Source: Microcaldota archaeon
GTDB lineage: Archaea; Micrarchaeota; Micrarchaeia; Micrarchaeales; Micrarchaeaceae
Length of the DNA: 64,000 nucleotides
Assembly: GCA_028866905.1 (NCBI GenBank)
Contig: JAGWHI010000003.1
Span: 1 to 64,000, forward strand
Direction: 5' to 3'
Numbering within the stretch: the first letter of the stretch is position 1; the number at the start of each line of letters is the position of its first letter. Below, in pieces: positions 17,607 to 26,371 of this stretch. The notes under the pieces are model-generated. The model searched no databases, had not been told where the DNA came from, and saw only the letters and a list, made by a program, of their open reading frames with translations. The position numbers and the translations under genes are program-made.

Positions 17607-18653
17607 ATGTCCTACCATTCATATCTGACAGTGCTCGTTCCCGCAATCGTGGCGCTCGCAGTTACGCTAATCGGCACGAAGTTCCTGATGGGCTTCATGT
17701 ACAACGCAGGCATAACCACTACCGAGAAGAACAAGGGCAAGAGGGAATACCCGCTCCCGAGCGGGATAGGCCCGGCAGTGGCGTTCGGCTTTGCGGTAGG
17801 CATACTCACGTACGTGTTCGGCAGCAGCTTCAACTTCTACACCGCAGAGGCTAACCTGACGTACCTGTTCGCAGCGCTGATATCCGTATTCCTAATCGCC
17901 TTCGTCGGATTCCTTGACGACATAGTCATACAGAAGGAGGTCGTGCTCCCGAAGGGCGTCAGGAACACAGGACGCGGGCTGAAGCAGTGGCAGAAGCCCA
18001 TACTTACGCTTATAGGCGCGATACCGCTGATGGCGGTAAACGCCGGAGTATCAACCATAAGCATACCATTCTTGGGGCTCGTGGACTTCGGGATATTCTA
18101 CCCCATAGTGCTCATACCTCTCGCTGTCGTATTCAGCTCAAACGCGTTCAACCTTCTCGGCGGGTTCGACGGCCTTACCGCGGGCACCGGGCTCATCGCA
18201 TGCATAGGCTTCCTGGCGTACAGCCTTGCTTTCGGAACTTATACCGGTGCAGTCATATCGGCGATGCTAGTTTCAACGCTGCTGGCGTTCCTCATATTCA
18301 CGCTTTACCCGACAAAACTCATACCCGGCGACAGCTTCACCTATTTCGTGGGCGCGGGCTTCGTAATAGCGATGGTGCTCGGCAACATGGAGGCGTTCGG
18401 AGTAATCGTAATATTCCCGTTCTTCATAGAGTTCCTGCTCCACCTGAAGGGCAGATTCAGGACGAGCGACCTGGGAAAGAGGAGGAGCGATGGTACTTTC
18501 GAAAACCCCTACGGCAGGAGGGTATATTCCTGGACGCACTTCTTCATGAACCTGAAGAGATGCAGGGAATGGGAGGTGTCGCTTTACATGTGGATAGCAG
18601 AGGCGCTGTTCGTACTGCTCGGCTTCGGCCTGTACGGCCTGCACCTCTTGTAA
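17607..18653 (+). CDS. GlcNAc-1-phosphate transferase (MraY/WecA/Alg7 family)
   Basis: 348 aa, about ten membrane helices. It transfers a sugar-1-phosphate from a UDP-sugar to a polyprenyl/dolichyl phosphate, the first step of lipid-linked glycan assembly on the cytoplasmic membrane face. Family motifs are present: FVGFLDDI (Asp pair), SNAFNLLGGFDGLTAGTG (Asn/Asp active-site loop) and EFLLHLKGRF (His-containing loop before the last helices). It is probably the AglH/Alg7-type enzyme that opens N-glycan synthesis. The cis-prenyltransferase and dolichol-kinase-like genes 3-6 kb away could supply its acceptor. Confidence 0.88.
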   Translation: MSYHSYLTVLVPAIVALAVTLIGTKFLMGFMYNAGITTTEKNKGKREYPLPSGIGPAVAFGFAVGILTYVFGSSFNFYTAEANLTYLFAALISVFLIAFVGFLDDIVIQKEVVLPKGVRNTGRGLKQWQKPILTLIGAIPLMAVNAGVSTISIPFLGLVDFGIFYPIVLIPLAVVFSSNAFNLLGGFDGLTAGTGLIACIGFLAYSLAFGTYTGAVISAMLVSTLLAFLIFTLYPTKLIPGDSFTYFVGAGFVIAMVLGNMEAFGVIVIFPFFIEFLLHLKGRFRTSDLGKRRSDGTFENPYGRRVYSWTHFFMNLKRCREWEVSLYMWIAEALFVLLGFGLYGLHLL

Positions 18654-18671
18654 CCTTAAGGTACTGATGCT

Positions 18672-19100
18672 ATGGCACTGATAAGGATATCTGCGAAGGA
18701 TCGTGACGCATATGCGGATTTCGTGAAAGCGTTCAGGGAGCATGAGAAAACCAAGAGGCCCATGATCGCCTATTTCTTCGGTGGGGAGGACGAGAACAGC
18801 ATATGGTGCAGTTGGTGCAGGGCTGCAGAGCCTGTATTCAATAGGTTCTGCAGAGAAAACAATGGGATTGACATCTATGCTATAGGCGTAGGATCCGAAA
18901 ATGCATGGAAGGATCAGGACAGCAATGGCGCAAGGACTAACCCATTCTTCGCAAAGTCACCTAATGTTGTATCTGTTCCGACATTGGTGGTTGCGGCAGA
19001 ATACCACAACGGATTCAGGATAACTGCAAGGGTGTCAGTACCTGAAGACCCTGACAGAATGGACTTCGATGGGCTGGTCGCGCCATACATAGGTAAATAA
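18672..19100 (+). CDS. TXNDC17/TRP14-like thioredoxin (DUF953)
   Basis: 142 aa, soluble. The active site is WCSWC (45-49), and the flanking pattern YFFGGEDENS-WCSWC-RAAEPVF, then GSENAWKD and later SVPTLV (cis-Pro loop), follows eukaryotic TXNDC17/TRP14, whose motif is WCPDC. In eukaryotes these proteins reduce cystine, persulfides and small disulfide substrates. The DNA is somewhat richer in A/T than its neighbours, which may point to transfer. It sits 18 nt after the GlcNAc-1-P transferase gene and abuts the histone gene tail to tail. Confidence 0.75.
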   Translation: MALIRISAKDRDAYADFVKAFREHEKTKRPMIAYFFGGEDENSIWCSWCRAAEPVFNRFCRENNGIDIYAIGVGSENAWKDQDSNGARTNPFFAKSPNVVSVPTLVVAAEYHNGFRITARVSVPEDPDRMDFDGLVAPYIGK

Positions 19101-19457
19101 TCAGAAGCTGTTGACTGGCTTCAGGTGCTTATTGCCGACCACTATGTAGTTGTTCTGCAGCAAAGGCTCCGGCCTTCTTGCCGGCAGCCTTGGCGATGCC
19201 TTCTTCCTGTTCTCCGCTATCGCGCGCTTGAACCTCGTGTTCACGACAGAGTGCCTTCTGGAGAGCTTTATGTCAGACGTCTTTATCAGCGTCTTCCTGC
19301 CCGCGTACTCAGCGTACACCTTCGCCTCATCTATTATCTCGCCTACGAGCTCCTTGAGCTCCCTGTCGAGGCTGAGCACCGCCTTCTCGCTCACCCTCTC
19401 TGCGCCAGCCTCCCTCAGAAATTCCTCTATATCGTAAAGACTGAATCCCTTCCTCAT
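19101..19457 (-). CDS. Archaeal histone-fold protein with C-terminal tail
   Basis: 118 aa from ATG 19457, preceded by GGTGGTG. Residues about 5-68 form one histone fold: a short helix (SLYDIEEFLREAG), long central helix (SEKAVLSLDRELKELVGEII) and loop plus last helix (GRKTLIKTSDIKLS), ending like the DNA-contacting part of archaeal histones. Residues 70-118 are a basic extension (RRHSVVNTRFKRAIAENRKK, then Pro/Arg-rich). Classical archaeal histones are about 66-70 aa, so the roughly 50-residue tail is unusual. It should wrap DNA as dimers or longer polymers. Confidence 0.8.
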   Translation of the reverse strand: MRKGFSLYDIEEFLREAGAERVSEKAVLSLDRELKELVGEIIDEAKVYAEYAGRKTLIKTSDIKLSRRHSVVNTRFKRAIAENRKKASPRLPARRPEPLLQNNYIVVGNKHLKPVNSF

Positions 19458-19603
19458 TACCAATACACCACCATGTGCAACTAGTATTGCAGGAGAAGCT
19501 TTTTAAAGAAAACTACAAAGCTAGATTAGCGGTAGTCAGGCGAACCGGATACAAACGGATTTGGGCAATATTTTAATAGGTTCCTGCGCCTGCAGGCGAT
19601 CAA

Positions 19604-20449
19604 ATGATACGCATAGGATTCCATGTGTCGATAGCTGGCTCGGTCGCCAACGCGCCCAGGGCCGCGGTTGCCGAGGGATACGGCGCATTCCAGATATTCA
19701 CGACCAGCTCTAGGTCGTGGAAGAACTCGGAGCTGGACGATGATGAGGTCGGGGAGTTCAGGAGGATAGTTGATGATTCGGAAATCGTGCCATTCGCGCA
19801 CATACCCTATCTATGCAACCCCTCGTCCACCAATCCCGAAATGCACAGGAAGAGCGTCGGCATGCTCATAAACAACCTGAATAACTGCCATACTCTCGGC
19901 ATCGGCGCGCTGGTCATACACCTGGGATCGCATTTGGGAAAGGGGCCTGCGGCCGGGGAGGAAAGGCTGCTGGCGGCGCTCAACCACGCTCTCGAATCCA
20001 CAGAGTCGGTAAGGATACTGCTAGAGAACACTTCGGGCTACAAGAACAGCATGGGCTCCAAGTTCGAGGACATAGGGAGGTTCGCCGATACAGTAGGCAG
20101 CGACAGGATAGGCGTCTGCTTCGACACATGCCATGCGTTCGCTGCCGGATACGATCTGAGGGACGGAAAGGGCGTTGATGATACGCTGGACTCGTTCGAC
20201 GACAGCATTGGGCTCGGCAGGCTGGGGCTCGTGCACCTTAACGACGCCAAGAACCCGCTTGGCAGCGGGCTAGACAGGCACTGGCACATAGGCAAGGGGG
20301 AGATAGGGCTCGGGGGGTTCAGGGCGCTGCTGTCCGACAAGCGGATGCGCGACCGCTGCTTCGTTATGGAAACACCGATAAACGAGGACGGCGGCGAGGA
20401 GTACAACCTGAGGACGGTAGAGAAGATAATCGAATCTGTCAGAGGTTAG
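19604..20449 (+). CDS. nfo: Endonuclease IV (AP endonuclease)
   Basis: 281 aa, TIM barrel with three metals. It cuts DNA 5' to abasic sites in base excision repair. Recognisable parts are the start IRIGFHVSIAGS, FTTSSRSWKN, HIPYLCNPSS, VIHLGSH, LLENTSG, GVCFDTCHAFAAGYD, LVHLNDAKNPLGSGLDRH, HIGKGEIG and the final VMETP. All expected His, Glu and Asp metal ligands are there. TATA box about 24-35 nt upstream. The 3' end overlaps the ASCH gene by 4 nt on the other strand. Confidence 0.94.
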   Translation: MIRIGFHVSIAGSVANAPRAAVAEGYGAFQIFTTSSRSWKNSELDDDEVGEFRRIVDDSEIVPFAHIPYLCNPSSTNPEMHRKSVGMLINNLNNCHTLGIGALVIHLGSHLGKGPAAGEERLLAALNHALESTESVRILLENTSGYKNSMGSKFEDIGRFADTVGSDRIGVCFDTCHAFAAGYDLRDGKGVDDTLDSFDDSIGLGRLGLVHLNDAKNPLGSGLDRHWHIGKGEIGLGGFRALLSDKRMRDRCFVMETPINEDGGEEYNLRTVEKIIESVRG

Positions 20450-20790
20450 GCTAGTTTTATGTGTATGCCGAGGACACCATCCTTTGCTTCCTCTTTCTTT
20501 GTATAGATAGAATGCATTCTCCCTAATTGTTCTGCCAATGTAATACTTTTCGGGTGGCCAAATTTACTTTTATCAAAAGCGATGAATAGATCCCTGAACG
20601 ATTTAAAAATAGACAGGCCCACAACCCTGCATTTAACAGTCCGCCCTGATGGCGAAAGCTCTTCGAATATTATAGTGTCGCCTACCTTGACTTTCCTTCT
20701 TTTGGCGTCATAAATCCTTATCTCGATGGTCTTCTTGCCGCTTTTAACAAGATTGAACGGTCCTGCAAAAAGATGCATTTTATGCTCCAT
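20446..20790 (-). CDS. ASCH-domain protein
   Basis: 114 aa. The pattern MHLFAGPFNLVKSGKKTIEIR, RRKVKVGDTIIFEE and CRVVGLSIFKSF fits the ASCH domain, a PUA-like beta-barrel that binds RNA or modified nucleosides; some members are N4-acetylcytidine amidohydrolases. Its catalytic role here is unknown. The gene is clearly richer in A/T than its neighbours (ATT, AAA and TTT codons in place of ATA, AAG and TTC), a hint of recent transfer. It follows the dolichol-kinase-like gene by 10 nt. Confidence 0.8.
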   Translation of the reverse strand: MEHKMHLFAGPFNLVKSGKKTIEIRIYDAKRRKVKVGDTIIFEELSPSGRTVKCRVVGLSIFKSFRDLFIAFDKSKFGHPKSITLAEQLGRMHSIYTKKEEAKDGVLGIHIKLA

Positions 20791-20800
20791 GGTGCTCTAC

Positions 20801-21847
20801 TTACGGGCTTAGCAGCGGTATGTATCCCAGAGACCCCGCCACAAGGTATATCGCTATCATCGCCACAGCTACGCTGAAGTTGTCGTCGACAGGCAGGTCC
20901 ATGCTCTCTATGAACGCCAGCGCGAAAGCGAAGAGCACAGCGAAGAATGGCCCGACAAGGAAGTACCCGCCTACGAAAACGACCAGCGCATAGGCCAGGC
21001 TGCCGAAGAGGCTCTTCTTCCTGTTGTAGATAAGCGGTATCCTCTTGGCGTTCATCCCCACTATCGTAGCCATAGGGTCGGCGAAGAAGAGCGCTATGAG
21101 GCCGAGCAGCGTCATGTGGAAGTTGTGGACGAAGCCCAGCACGAACATCACGCCTATAGCCAGGTGTAGAGCGCCGTACCCGTGCAGAGTGCCCTCACGC
21201 TCGAGGTTCTTCACCATCTTCTGTATGGAACCGAACCGGAACCCGCCTATGTTGTTGTAGAAGTAGCCCAGGAAAACCAGCGCTACCGTGATGTACTTTG
21301 CAGTGACCTGCCCGGTCAGGAAGAACATCGGGATTATTATTATGCCCAGGAATATGTGGACGATGTCCCTGCTTATCTCTACCGACTTGAACTTCCTGGA
21401 CCTGCTGGGCCTAGGCCTCTTCTCCGAATAGAACCTGTAGAGCAGGCCGTAGAACGTGCCTATCCCGAATATCTGCATTATCGCTATCCATATCCCGTTG
21501 TAGACGTTGTATGTGTATACCGCCTGTATTATCGCGAACAGCAGGACGAGGGAGAACCTGTTCGGACGGGTCATGTAGTATATCGGGAGTATCGAGAAGA
21601 TTATCGCGAAGCTTATCGTGAGGTAGAGGTACGCCAAGGTTAGATAGTAGCCCGAGGCCACGACAACGAACGCCGCGGTTATCAGGCTGGCTATTATCGG
21701 GAGCGATGCGAAGCCCCTCCTGTGCCTGAAGTCGAACGCGTACTCGACCAGTATCATCGCGGTCGCAACAGCGAACAGCGCGTTTATGAGGTAGAATGTC
21801 GCAGGCGGGAACTGTATGAACATCAATGGTAGCGCGAACATCTTCAT
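20801..21847 (-). CDS. Dolichol kinase / CTP-dependent polyprenol kinase-like membrane protein
   Basis: 348 aa from ATG 21847. A TTG at 21868 is too close to the TTATAAAAG box at about 21875-21885, which suits the ATG. There are about ten membrane helices. The C-terminal half holds the signature of the SEC59/phytol-kinase/DGK1 family: FFADPMATIVG, then NRKKSLFGSLA, then AFIESMDLPVDDNFSVAV. These enzymes phosphorylate polyprenols with CTP. Together with the nearby cis-prenyltransferase it would make or recycle the lipid carrier for glycosylation. Phosphatidate cytidylyltransferase-like activity is an alternative. Confidence 0.75.
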   Translation of the reverse strand: MKMFALPLMFIQFPPATFYLINALFAVATAMILVEYAFDFRHRRGFASLPIIASLITAAFVVVASGYYLTLAYLYLTISFAIIFSILPIYYMTRPNRFSLVLLFAIIQAVYTYNVYNGIWIAIMQIFGIGTFYGLLYRFYSEKRPRPSRSRKFKSVEISRDIVHIFLGIIIIPMFFLTGQVTAKYITVALVFLGYFYNNIGGFRFGSIQKMVKNLEREGTLHGYGALHLAIGVMFVLGFVHNFHMTLLGLIALFFADPMATIVGMNAKRIPLIYNRKKSLFGSLAYALVVFVGGYFLVGPFFAVLFAFALAFIESMDLPVDDNFSVAVAMIAIYLVAGSLGYIPLLSP

Positions 21848-21896
21848 CGGCCCTGAGCTATTACTCAAGCGTATCTTTTATAATCTTGCGGTCGGG

Positions 21897-23744
21897 TCAT
21901 ATCAGCGAGACTATCCACGATGCTATGACGAAACCCATCGCTATTATCGTAGGCACGAGGAACTTCGCTATGGCGAGCACGGAGCTGACAACGGAGAACA
22001 GCTTCTCCTTGACGTTCTTCCCCCACACCACGAAGTTCTTCATCGTCTGCCAACTGTAGGCGATGCGCACCTCCTCTGCGTTCTTGAGCGCGTTGCCGAC
22101 AGCCTCCTCGACTATGCCGAGCAGCTTCGCTGTGGAGGTGCTCCTGCCAAGCACGTTGCTGACGTCCCTGCCCAGGGAGTTTATGCAGTGCGTATCGGTG
22201 GTGTACAGCTCGGCGTCGATCCCGTACACCTTCTTCAGCCTAGAGACTATCGCGTTTCTCACCGATGGCAGCATGTTGTTCGAGTTGAACTCGATTATAG
22301 CGCGCTTGGAGCTGTTGAACATGAAGATTGCGACGTTGACGCTGCCCGGCCCGATGTCTGACAGTGGGCCGAGCCTCGAGTAGAGGTCTATGCTGGCGGT
22401 GCCGAGCATTACCCGTTTGCTGGAATGGCCGCGTCCGCCCCCCATCATGCCTATGGCGCCCATGTACTCGTTCATCACCTTGGAGTCGAACTTTACCCCG
22501 GCGAGCTCCTCCGCTGACGCGCTCTCAAGCCTAGAGTTGTGCGCATCGACGAGGATAGCCTTCCCGAGCTTGTCGTTGAGCAGCTTCTTGAACATTATGC
22601 CCACGTCAGGGTCCAGGTCCTCCGTGACGTTAGGAGCCCTCGTTAATGTCACCATCGAGACATTTCCGAACCTCATGTTGGCGAGCGTGGAGGTCCCGTT
22701 CCTTATAGACCGGTAGGAGATACCGCTGCCGGACGGCTTCGCGTCCCTTATGCCGCTGTCCAGCGCGGCGTAGAGCTTTGATATCTGCGTGCTCGAGACC
22801 GGGTTGTTGTCCTCGTTGACCGGGCAGTGCAGTATGAATGGCGTGGCCTTGTAGCGCGTCGATATGTAGCGCTCCAGAAGGTAGGGGAAGTTGCTGCCCC
22901 CTATGGAACCGGCCGGCCCGAAGTGTATCTCTGGCATGAAGAATACCGCCTTTGGGGTGCCGTCCCTCCTCCGCGCCACGAGCGTGTGCGCCTCTATGTC
23001 GGTGGGGGTGCCGAACGAAGGGGCGAACGGCTTCGACACGTTTATGTCGAAGAGCCAGCTCTGGAGCATCTGGCTGAATGCATCGATTCCGCCAAACCCC
23101 AGGTTCCTCTTTATCGGGCTGTCGAATATGTATACGAGGGAATAGCTTACTATCATGAATATGAAGAGCGCAGCGTATAGCTTGATCAGCAGCAGCTGAA
23201 GCGGCGTCCTGAGCGAGAAGACGAACACGCTTGCTGGTATGTAGAATAGGACGTTCAGGGTCGGCTGGACGACTGCGAACAGTATCGCCTGCTTCCTCTT
23301 GCCGAGTATCACTTTGCTTATGAAGAACCACCAGCCGAATATGCTGGCGTCGCCGACGAGCACCACCACGGTTGCGAGGGAGGTCCCGCCCACGTGGTAG
23401 ATCTCGCTCCCGATCAGGATATAGACGGCGTAAGCTAGAGCCCCCATCATCGCTATGAGCAGTATGTACTTAACAGCCACGTACCTGCGGAGCATCTTTA
23501 CGAAAAGCACCGTCAGCACGGTGGGCATCATTATCAGCATGAGCCCTGTGAGCGAGCCGTTTACCAGTATGTACGGCAGCTCGCTCGGTATTCCGCCCTG
23601 CGGGTTGTGGAGCAGCGCTACCGCAGCTATCCCAACACCGACGCTTAGGAGCAGAACCAAGGCAAGCAGGACAATCGAGCCCGGCAGCCGCTTGTAGAAG
23701 ATACCGGTGTACTTTAGGACACCGTCCTCCTTGTTCGATCGCAT
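21897..23744 (-). CDS. DUF2070 family membrane protein
   Basis: 615 aa. Residues about 15-220 contain six to seven membrane helices. Residues 250-570 are a large soluble domain with the motifs recalled for archaeal DUF2070 (EIHFGPAGSIGGSNFPYLL, HCPVNEDNNP, DAHNSR, DTHCINSLG), whose conserved His and Asp look like a metal-dependent hydrolase site. A last membrane helix ends the protein (590-613). The function of the family is not known. Its place between uppS and a dolichol-kinase-like gene hints at a role in polyprenyl-linked glycan or lipid metabolism; this is inference. Confidence 0.8.
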   Translation of the reverse strand: MRSNKEDGVLKYTGIFYKRLPGSIVLLALVLLLSVGVGIAAVALLHNPQGGIPSELPYILVNGSLTGLMLIMMPTVLTVLFVKMLRRYVAVKYILLIAMMGALAYAVYILIGSEIYHVGGTSLATVVVLVGDASIFGWWFFISKVILGKRKQAILFAVVQPTLNVLFYIPASVFVFSLRTPLQLLLIKLYAALFIFMIVSYSLVYIFDSPIKRNLGFGGIDAFSQMLQSWLFDINVSKPFAPSFGTPTDIEAHTLVARRRDGTPKAVFFMPEIHFGPAGSIGGSNFPYLLERYISTRYKATPFILHCPVNEDNNPVSSTQISKLYAALDSGIRDAKPSGSGISYRSIRNGTSTLANMRFGNVSMVTLTRAPNVTEDLDPDVGIMFKKLLNDKLGKAILVDAHNSRLESASAEELAGVKFDSKVMNEYMGAIGMMGGGRGHSSKRVMLGTASIDLYSRLGPLSDIGPGSVNVAIFMFNSSKRAIIEFNSNNMLPSVRNAIVSRLKKVYGIDAELYTTDTHCINSLGRDVSNVLGRSTSTAKLLGIVEEAVGNALKNAEEVRIAYSWQTMKNFVVWGKNVKEKLFSVVSSVLAIAKFLVPTIIAMGFVIASWIVSLI

Positions 23745-23757
23745 CTCAACACACGGA

Positions 23758-24531
23758 TTACTTTCCGAACCTCCTCTGTCTCTTGGAGAAGGTCCTCAAT
23801 GCCGCTTCGAGGTCGTTTTTGCCAAAATCAGGCCAGTACTTCTTGGAGAAATAAAGCTCCGAGTAGTCGGACTGCCAGGGAAGCAGCCCTGACGTCCTGA
23901 ACTCGCCGGATGTCCTTATTATAAGGTCTACGTCCGGCAGGACCGAAGTCCTCAGATACGACCTTATTATCCGGTCGTTTATGCTCTTTATGCGCTTGTG
24001 TATAGCGTCAAGGTAGAGCCTCTTGGCCGCGTGGAGCAGATCGTCCTTGCCGCCGTACCCGACAAGCAGGTTTATCGTGAACTCCTTGTAGTGCCTGGTG
24101 CGCGCCTCCAGCCTGTCGAAAGCCTGGCGCACCTTCTTGGGAAGGAGCCTCTTGTCGCCGATTACGTTGACGCGCGACTTGTTCCTGTCGAGCGTCTTTA
24201 TTATCTCAGGGTCGTCGCACGCCCTGACGTATAAGGAGTATAGCACGTTAAGCTCTGCGGAGGTCCTGCTCTTGACGTTCTCTGTGGAGAGCGCCCAGAC
24301 GGATACCGTCTTCACGCCGAGCTTCTTGCACCACTCGCTCACGCTGATGAACTTCTTTATGCCCATGTCGTAGCCCTTCAGCAGGGCCAGGCTGTGGCTC
24401 CTGGACCAGCGCCTGTTGCCGTCCGGAATTATCGCTAGGTGCTCGGGAACCGGTCCTATCTTAGTCGCCAAACTATCAACCGTACCTTCAACATACTTGT
24501 TATTGAACTCTTTAAATACCTTTTGAGTCAT
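23758..24531 (-). CDS. uppS: Isoprenyl (undecaprenyl/polyprenyl) diphosphate synthase
   Basis: 257 aa. This cis-prenyltransferase extends farnesyl or geranylgeranyl diphosphate with isopentenyl diphosphate to make long polyprenyl diphosphates. It shows IIPDGNRRW (catalytic D37), GYDMGIKKF, VWALSTENVKSR, LVGYGGKDDL, DVDLIIRTSGEFRTSG and LPWQSDYSELYF. It overlaps the upstream cupin gene by 4 nt (ATGA) and is followed by DUF2070 after 13 nt, so these genes are probably one transcript. Confidence 0.95.
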   Translation of the reverse strand: MTQKVFKEFNNKYVEGTVDSLATKIGPVPEHLAIIPDGNRRWSRSHSLALLKGYDMGIKKFISVSEWCKKLGVKTVSVWALSTENVKSRTSAELNVLYSLYVRACDDPEIIKTLDRNKSRVNVIGDKRLLPKKVRQAFDRLEARTRHYKEFTINLLVGYGGKDDLLHAAKRLYLDAIHKRIKSINDRIIRSYLRTSVLPDVDLIIRTSGEFRTSGLLPWQSDYSELYFSKKYWPDFGKNDLEAALRTFSKRQRRFGK

Positions 24532-24899
24532 TTCCTCCCGAAGTCGTCCTCGATCCTGACTATGTCGTCCTCGTCGAACCTTCCCTTTGCTATCTCGAGG
24601 AGGGTCGCGTCAGTTACGCCCTCCAGCCTGTGCCTGGTCTTGAGAGGCACGTGGAACGATTCGCCCGGGCCCGCCTCCGTTGTCATGTCGCCTATTGTGA
24701 CCCGGACCCTTCCGGATATTATGCGCCAGTACTCCTCCCTGTGGTTGTGGTACTGGAGGCTGAGCCTCTTGCTAGCCTTCACGTGTATAAGCTTGACAGT
24801 GCATTCGGAGTTCTGGTTGAACTGCTCGAACATGCCCCACGGCCGCGTGTCAGTCTTGATCGGTTTTGCCGACGGGTCCATCCTGACTGCATCGTTCAT
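24528..24899 (-). CDS. Cupin, mannose-6-phosphate isomerase type II-like
   Basis: 123 aa, single cupin domain. The sequence RPWGMFEQF, then SLQYHNHREEYWRIISGRV and FHVPLKTRHRLEG matches the C-terminal isomerase domain of ManC-type enzymes (mannose-1-P guanylyltransferase/mannose-6-P isomerase), here on its own. The metal-binding His/Glu set (HNHREEYW, HRLEG) is intact. It could interconvert fructose-6-P and mannose-6-P for nucleotide-sugar supply. A TATA-like box lies about 25 nt before the ATG. Confidence 0.82.
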   Translation of the reverse strand: MNDAVRMDPSAKPIKTDTRPWGMFEQFNQNSECTVKLIHVKASKRLSLQYHNHREEYWRIISGRVRVTIGDMTTEAGPGESFHVPLKTRHRLEGVTDATLLEIAKGRFDEDDIVRIEDDFGRK

Positions 24900-24925
24900 A
24901 TGTAGTCACTTGGCAGATAAGCTTT

Positions 24926-26248
24926 TTATCTTGAACTGCCGCGCCATCCGCCTCCGCTCCTGCCTCTACCCCGGTCGAAACGGCCGCGCCCATGTCCGCG
25001 GTCGCCACGGAATCCCCCGTGTGTTGGCCTGCCGCGTGAATGGAATCCCCCACGGCCGCGCCCCTGCTCCCCGCCGCGGTGGCCGAATGAGCCTGAGCCT
25101 CTCGAGGGGTGCATGTCGACCTTGAGGTCCTTGTATTGGCTGACGTCCATCTCCTCCTTCTGCATCTTTATGTTCGCGACGTACTCTATGTCGCCAATCA
25201 GGTTCTTCTGGTCGTAGCTTATTATCGTGAAAGCCTTGCCCTCGGTGCCCATCCTCGCAGATCTTCCGACCCTGTGCACGTACACGTACGGGTCGTCAGG
25301 CACGTCGAAGTTTATTATGTCGGTTATGCCCTTGATGTCGATGCCTCGCGAGGCCACGTTGGTGGCTATCAGGAACTGCGCCCTGCTCTTGAACTCGCTG
25401 AGCGACCTCTCCCTCTTCGCCTGCGTCAGGCCGCCGTGCAGGACCATGACGTCGAATCCCTGGTCCTTCAGGAAGCCGTGCAGTATGTCCGCCCAGTGCT
25501 GCGTGTGCGCGAACACTATCGCCTTGTGCGGCTTGTGCTTGTGTATGTACGCGAGCAGCGCAGCGAACTTCTCGCGCGGGCCCACGAGCGCATAGCTGTG
25601 CCTTATCTTCTCCACGGTTATGACCTCCTCGTCGCCCACGGTTATCATGGTCGGGCCGCGCATGTAGCGCTTCGCGACTGTGACTATCTTGTCTGGCATC
25701 GTGGCCGAGAAGAGCATCGTCTGCCTGTTGGTAGACGCGTTGGATAGTATGAACTCTATGTCCTCTATGAAACCCATGTCGAGCATCGTGTCAGCCTCGT
25801 CGAGCACTACGGTGCTTACTGATTCGAGGTCGAGAACGCCGCGCTGCATCAGGTCTATTATTCGCCCCGGTGTGCCGACAACTATGTTGGCCCCGCGCTC
25901 TATCTTCTCTATCTGGGGGTTTATCGAAGCGCCGCCGTACACCATGGCAATGTGTATCCTGCTGCTCGGCCTTATCGCCTCAGCAACGTTGGCTATCTGC
26001 AGCGCCAGCTCCCTCGTCGGGCAGATCACTATCGCCTCAACCCCGGAATTGCCGCGCAGCCCCTCCATTATTGGTATGAGGAATGCGCACGTCTTTCCCG
26101 TGCCGGTCTTGGCCCTGGCGATCACGTCCTTGCCGTGCAGCGCCACAGGTATTACCTGCTCCTGAACATCGGTCGGGTTTACAAAACCCGCCCTACTAAG
26201 CGATTCCGCTAACTCACGTTTGAGATTCATGTCTTTGAATTCTATCAA
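24926..26248 (-). CDS. DEAD-box RNA helicase with RGG-rich tail
   Basis: 440 aa. The Q motif (GFVNPTDVQEQVIP), Walker A AKTGTGKT (47-54), VLDEADTMLDMGF, LFSATMP, the helicase C part with ATNVASRGIDIKG, and HRVGRSARMG are all intact. The last 60 residues are rich in Arg and Gly (GRGRGGFHSRGRP and similar), an RNA-binding tail. It unwinds RNA duplexes and may help ribosome assembly or RNA decay. It is first in this minus-strand run, but the cupin after it has its own TATA box. Confidence 0.95.
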   Translation of the reverse strand: MIEFKDMNLKRELAESLSRAGFVNPTDVQEQVIPVALHGKDVIARAKTGTGKTCAFLIPIMEGLRGNSGVEAIVICPTRELALQIANVAEAIRPSSRIHIAMVYGGASINPQIEKIERGANIVVGTPGRIIDLMQRGVLDLESVSTVVLDEADTMLDMGFIEDIEFILSNASTNRQTMLFSATMPDKIVTVAKRYMRGPTMITVGDEEVITVEKIRHSYALVGPREKFAALLAYIHKHKPHKAIVFAHTQHWADILHGFLKDQGFDVMVLHGGLTQAKRERSLSEFKSRAQFLIATNVASRGIDIKGITDIINFDVPDDPYVYVHRVGRSARMGTEGKAFTIISYDQKNLIGDIEYVANIKMQKEEMDVSQYKDLKVDMHPSRGSGSFGHRGGEQGRGRGGFHSRGRPTHGGFRGDRGHGRGRFDRGRGRSGGGWRGSSR

Positions 26249-26371
26249 CTGAACACCGTACTAAGGAAAAGAATCAGAAATTCGTTCCCTTCTACTTGAT
26301 AATGATATGTTCTTTAGATTTATAGATGTTTGTATTTGGTGCACGATTGCAATTAATAGGTTAGGTGCGAT

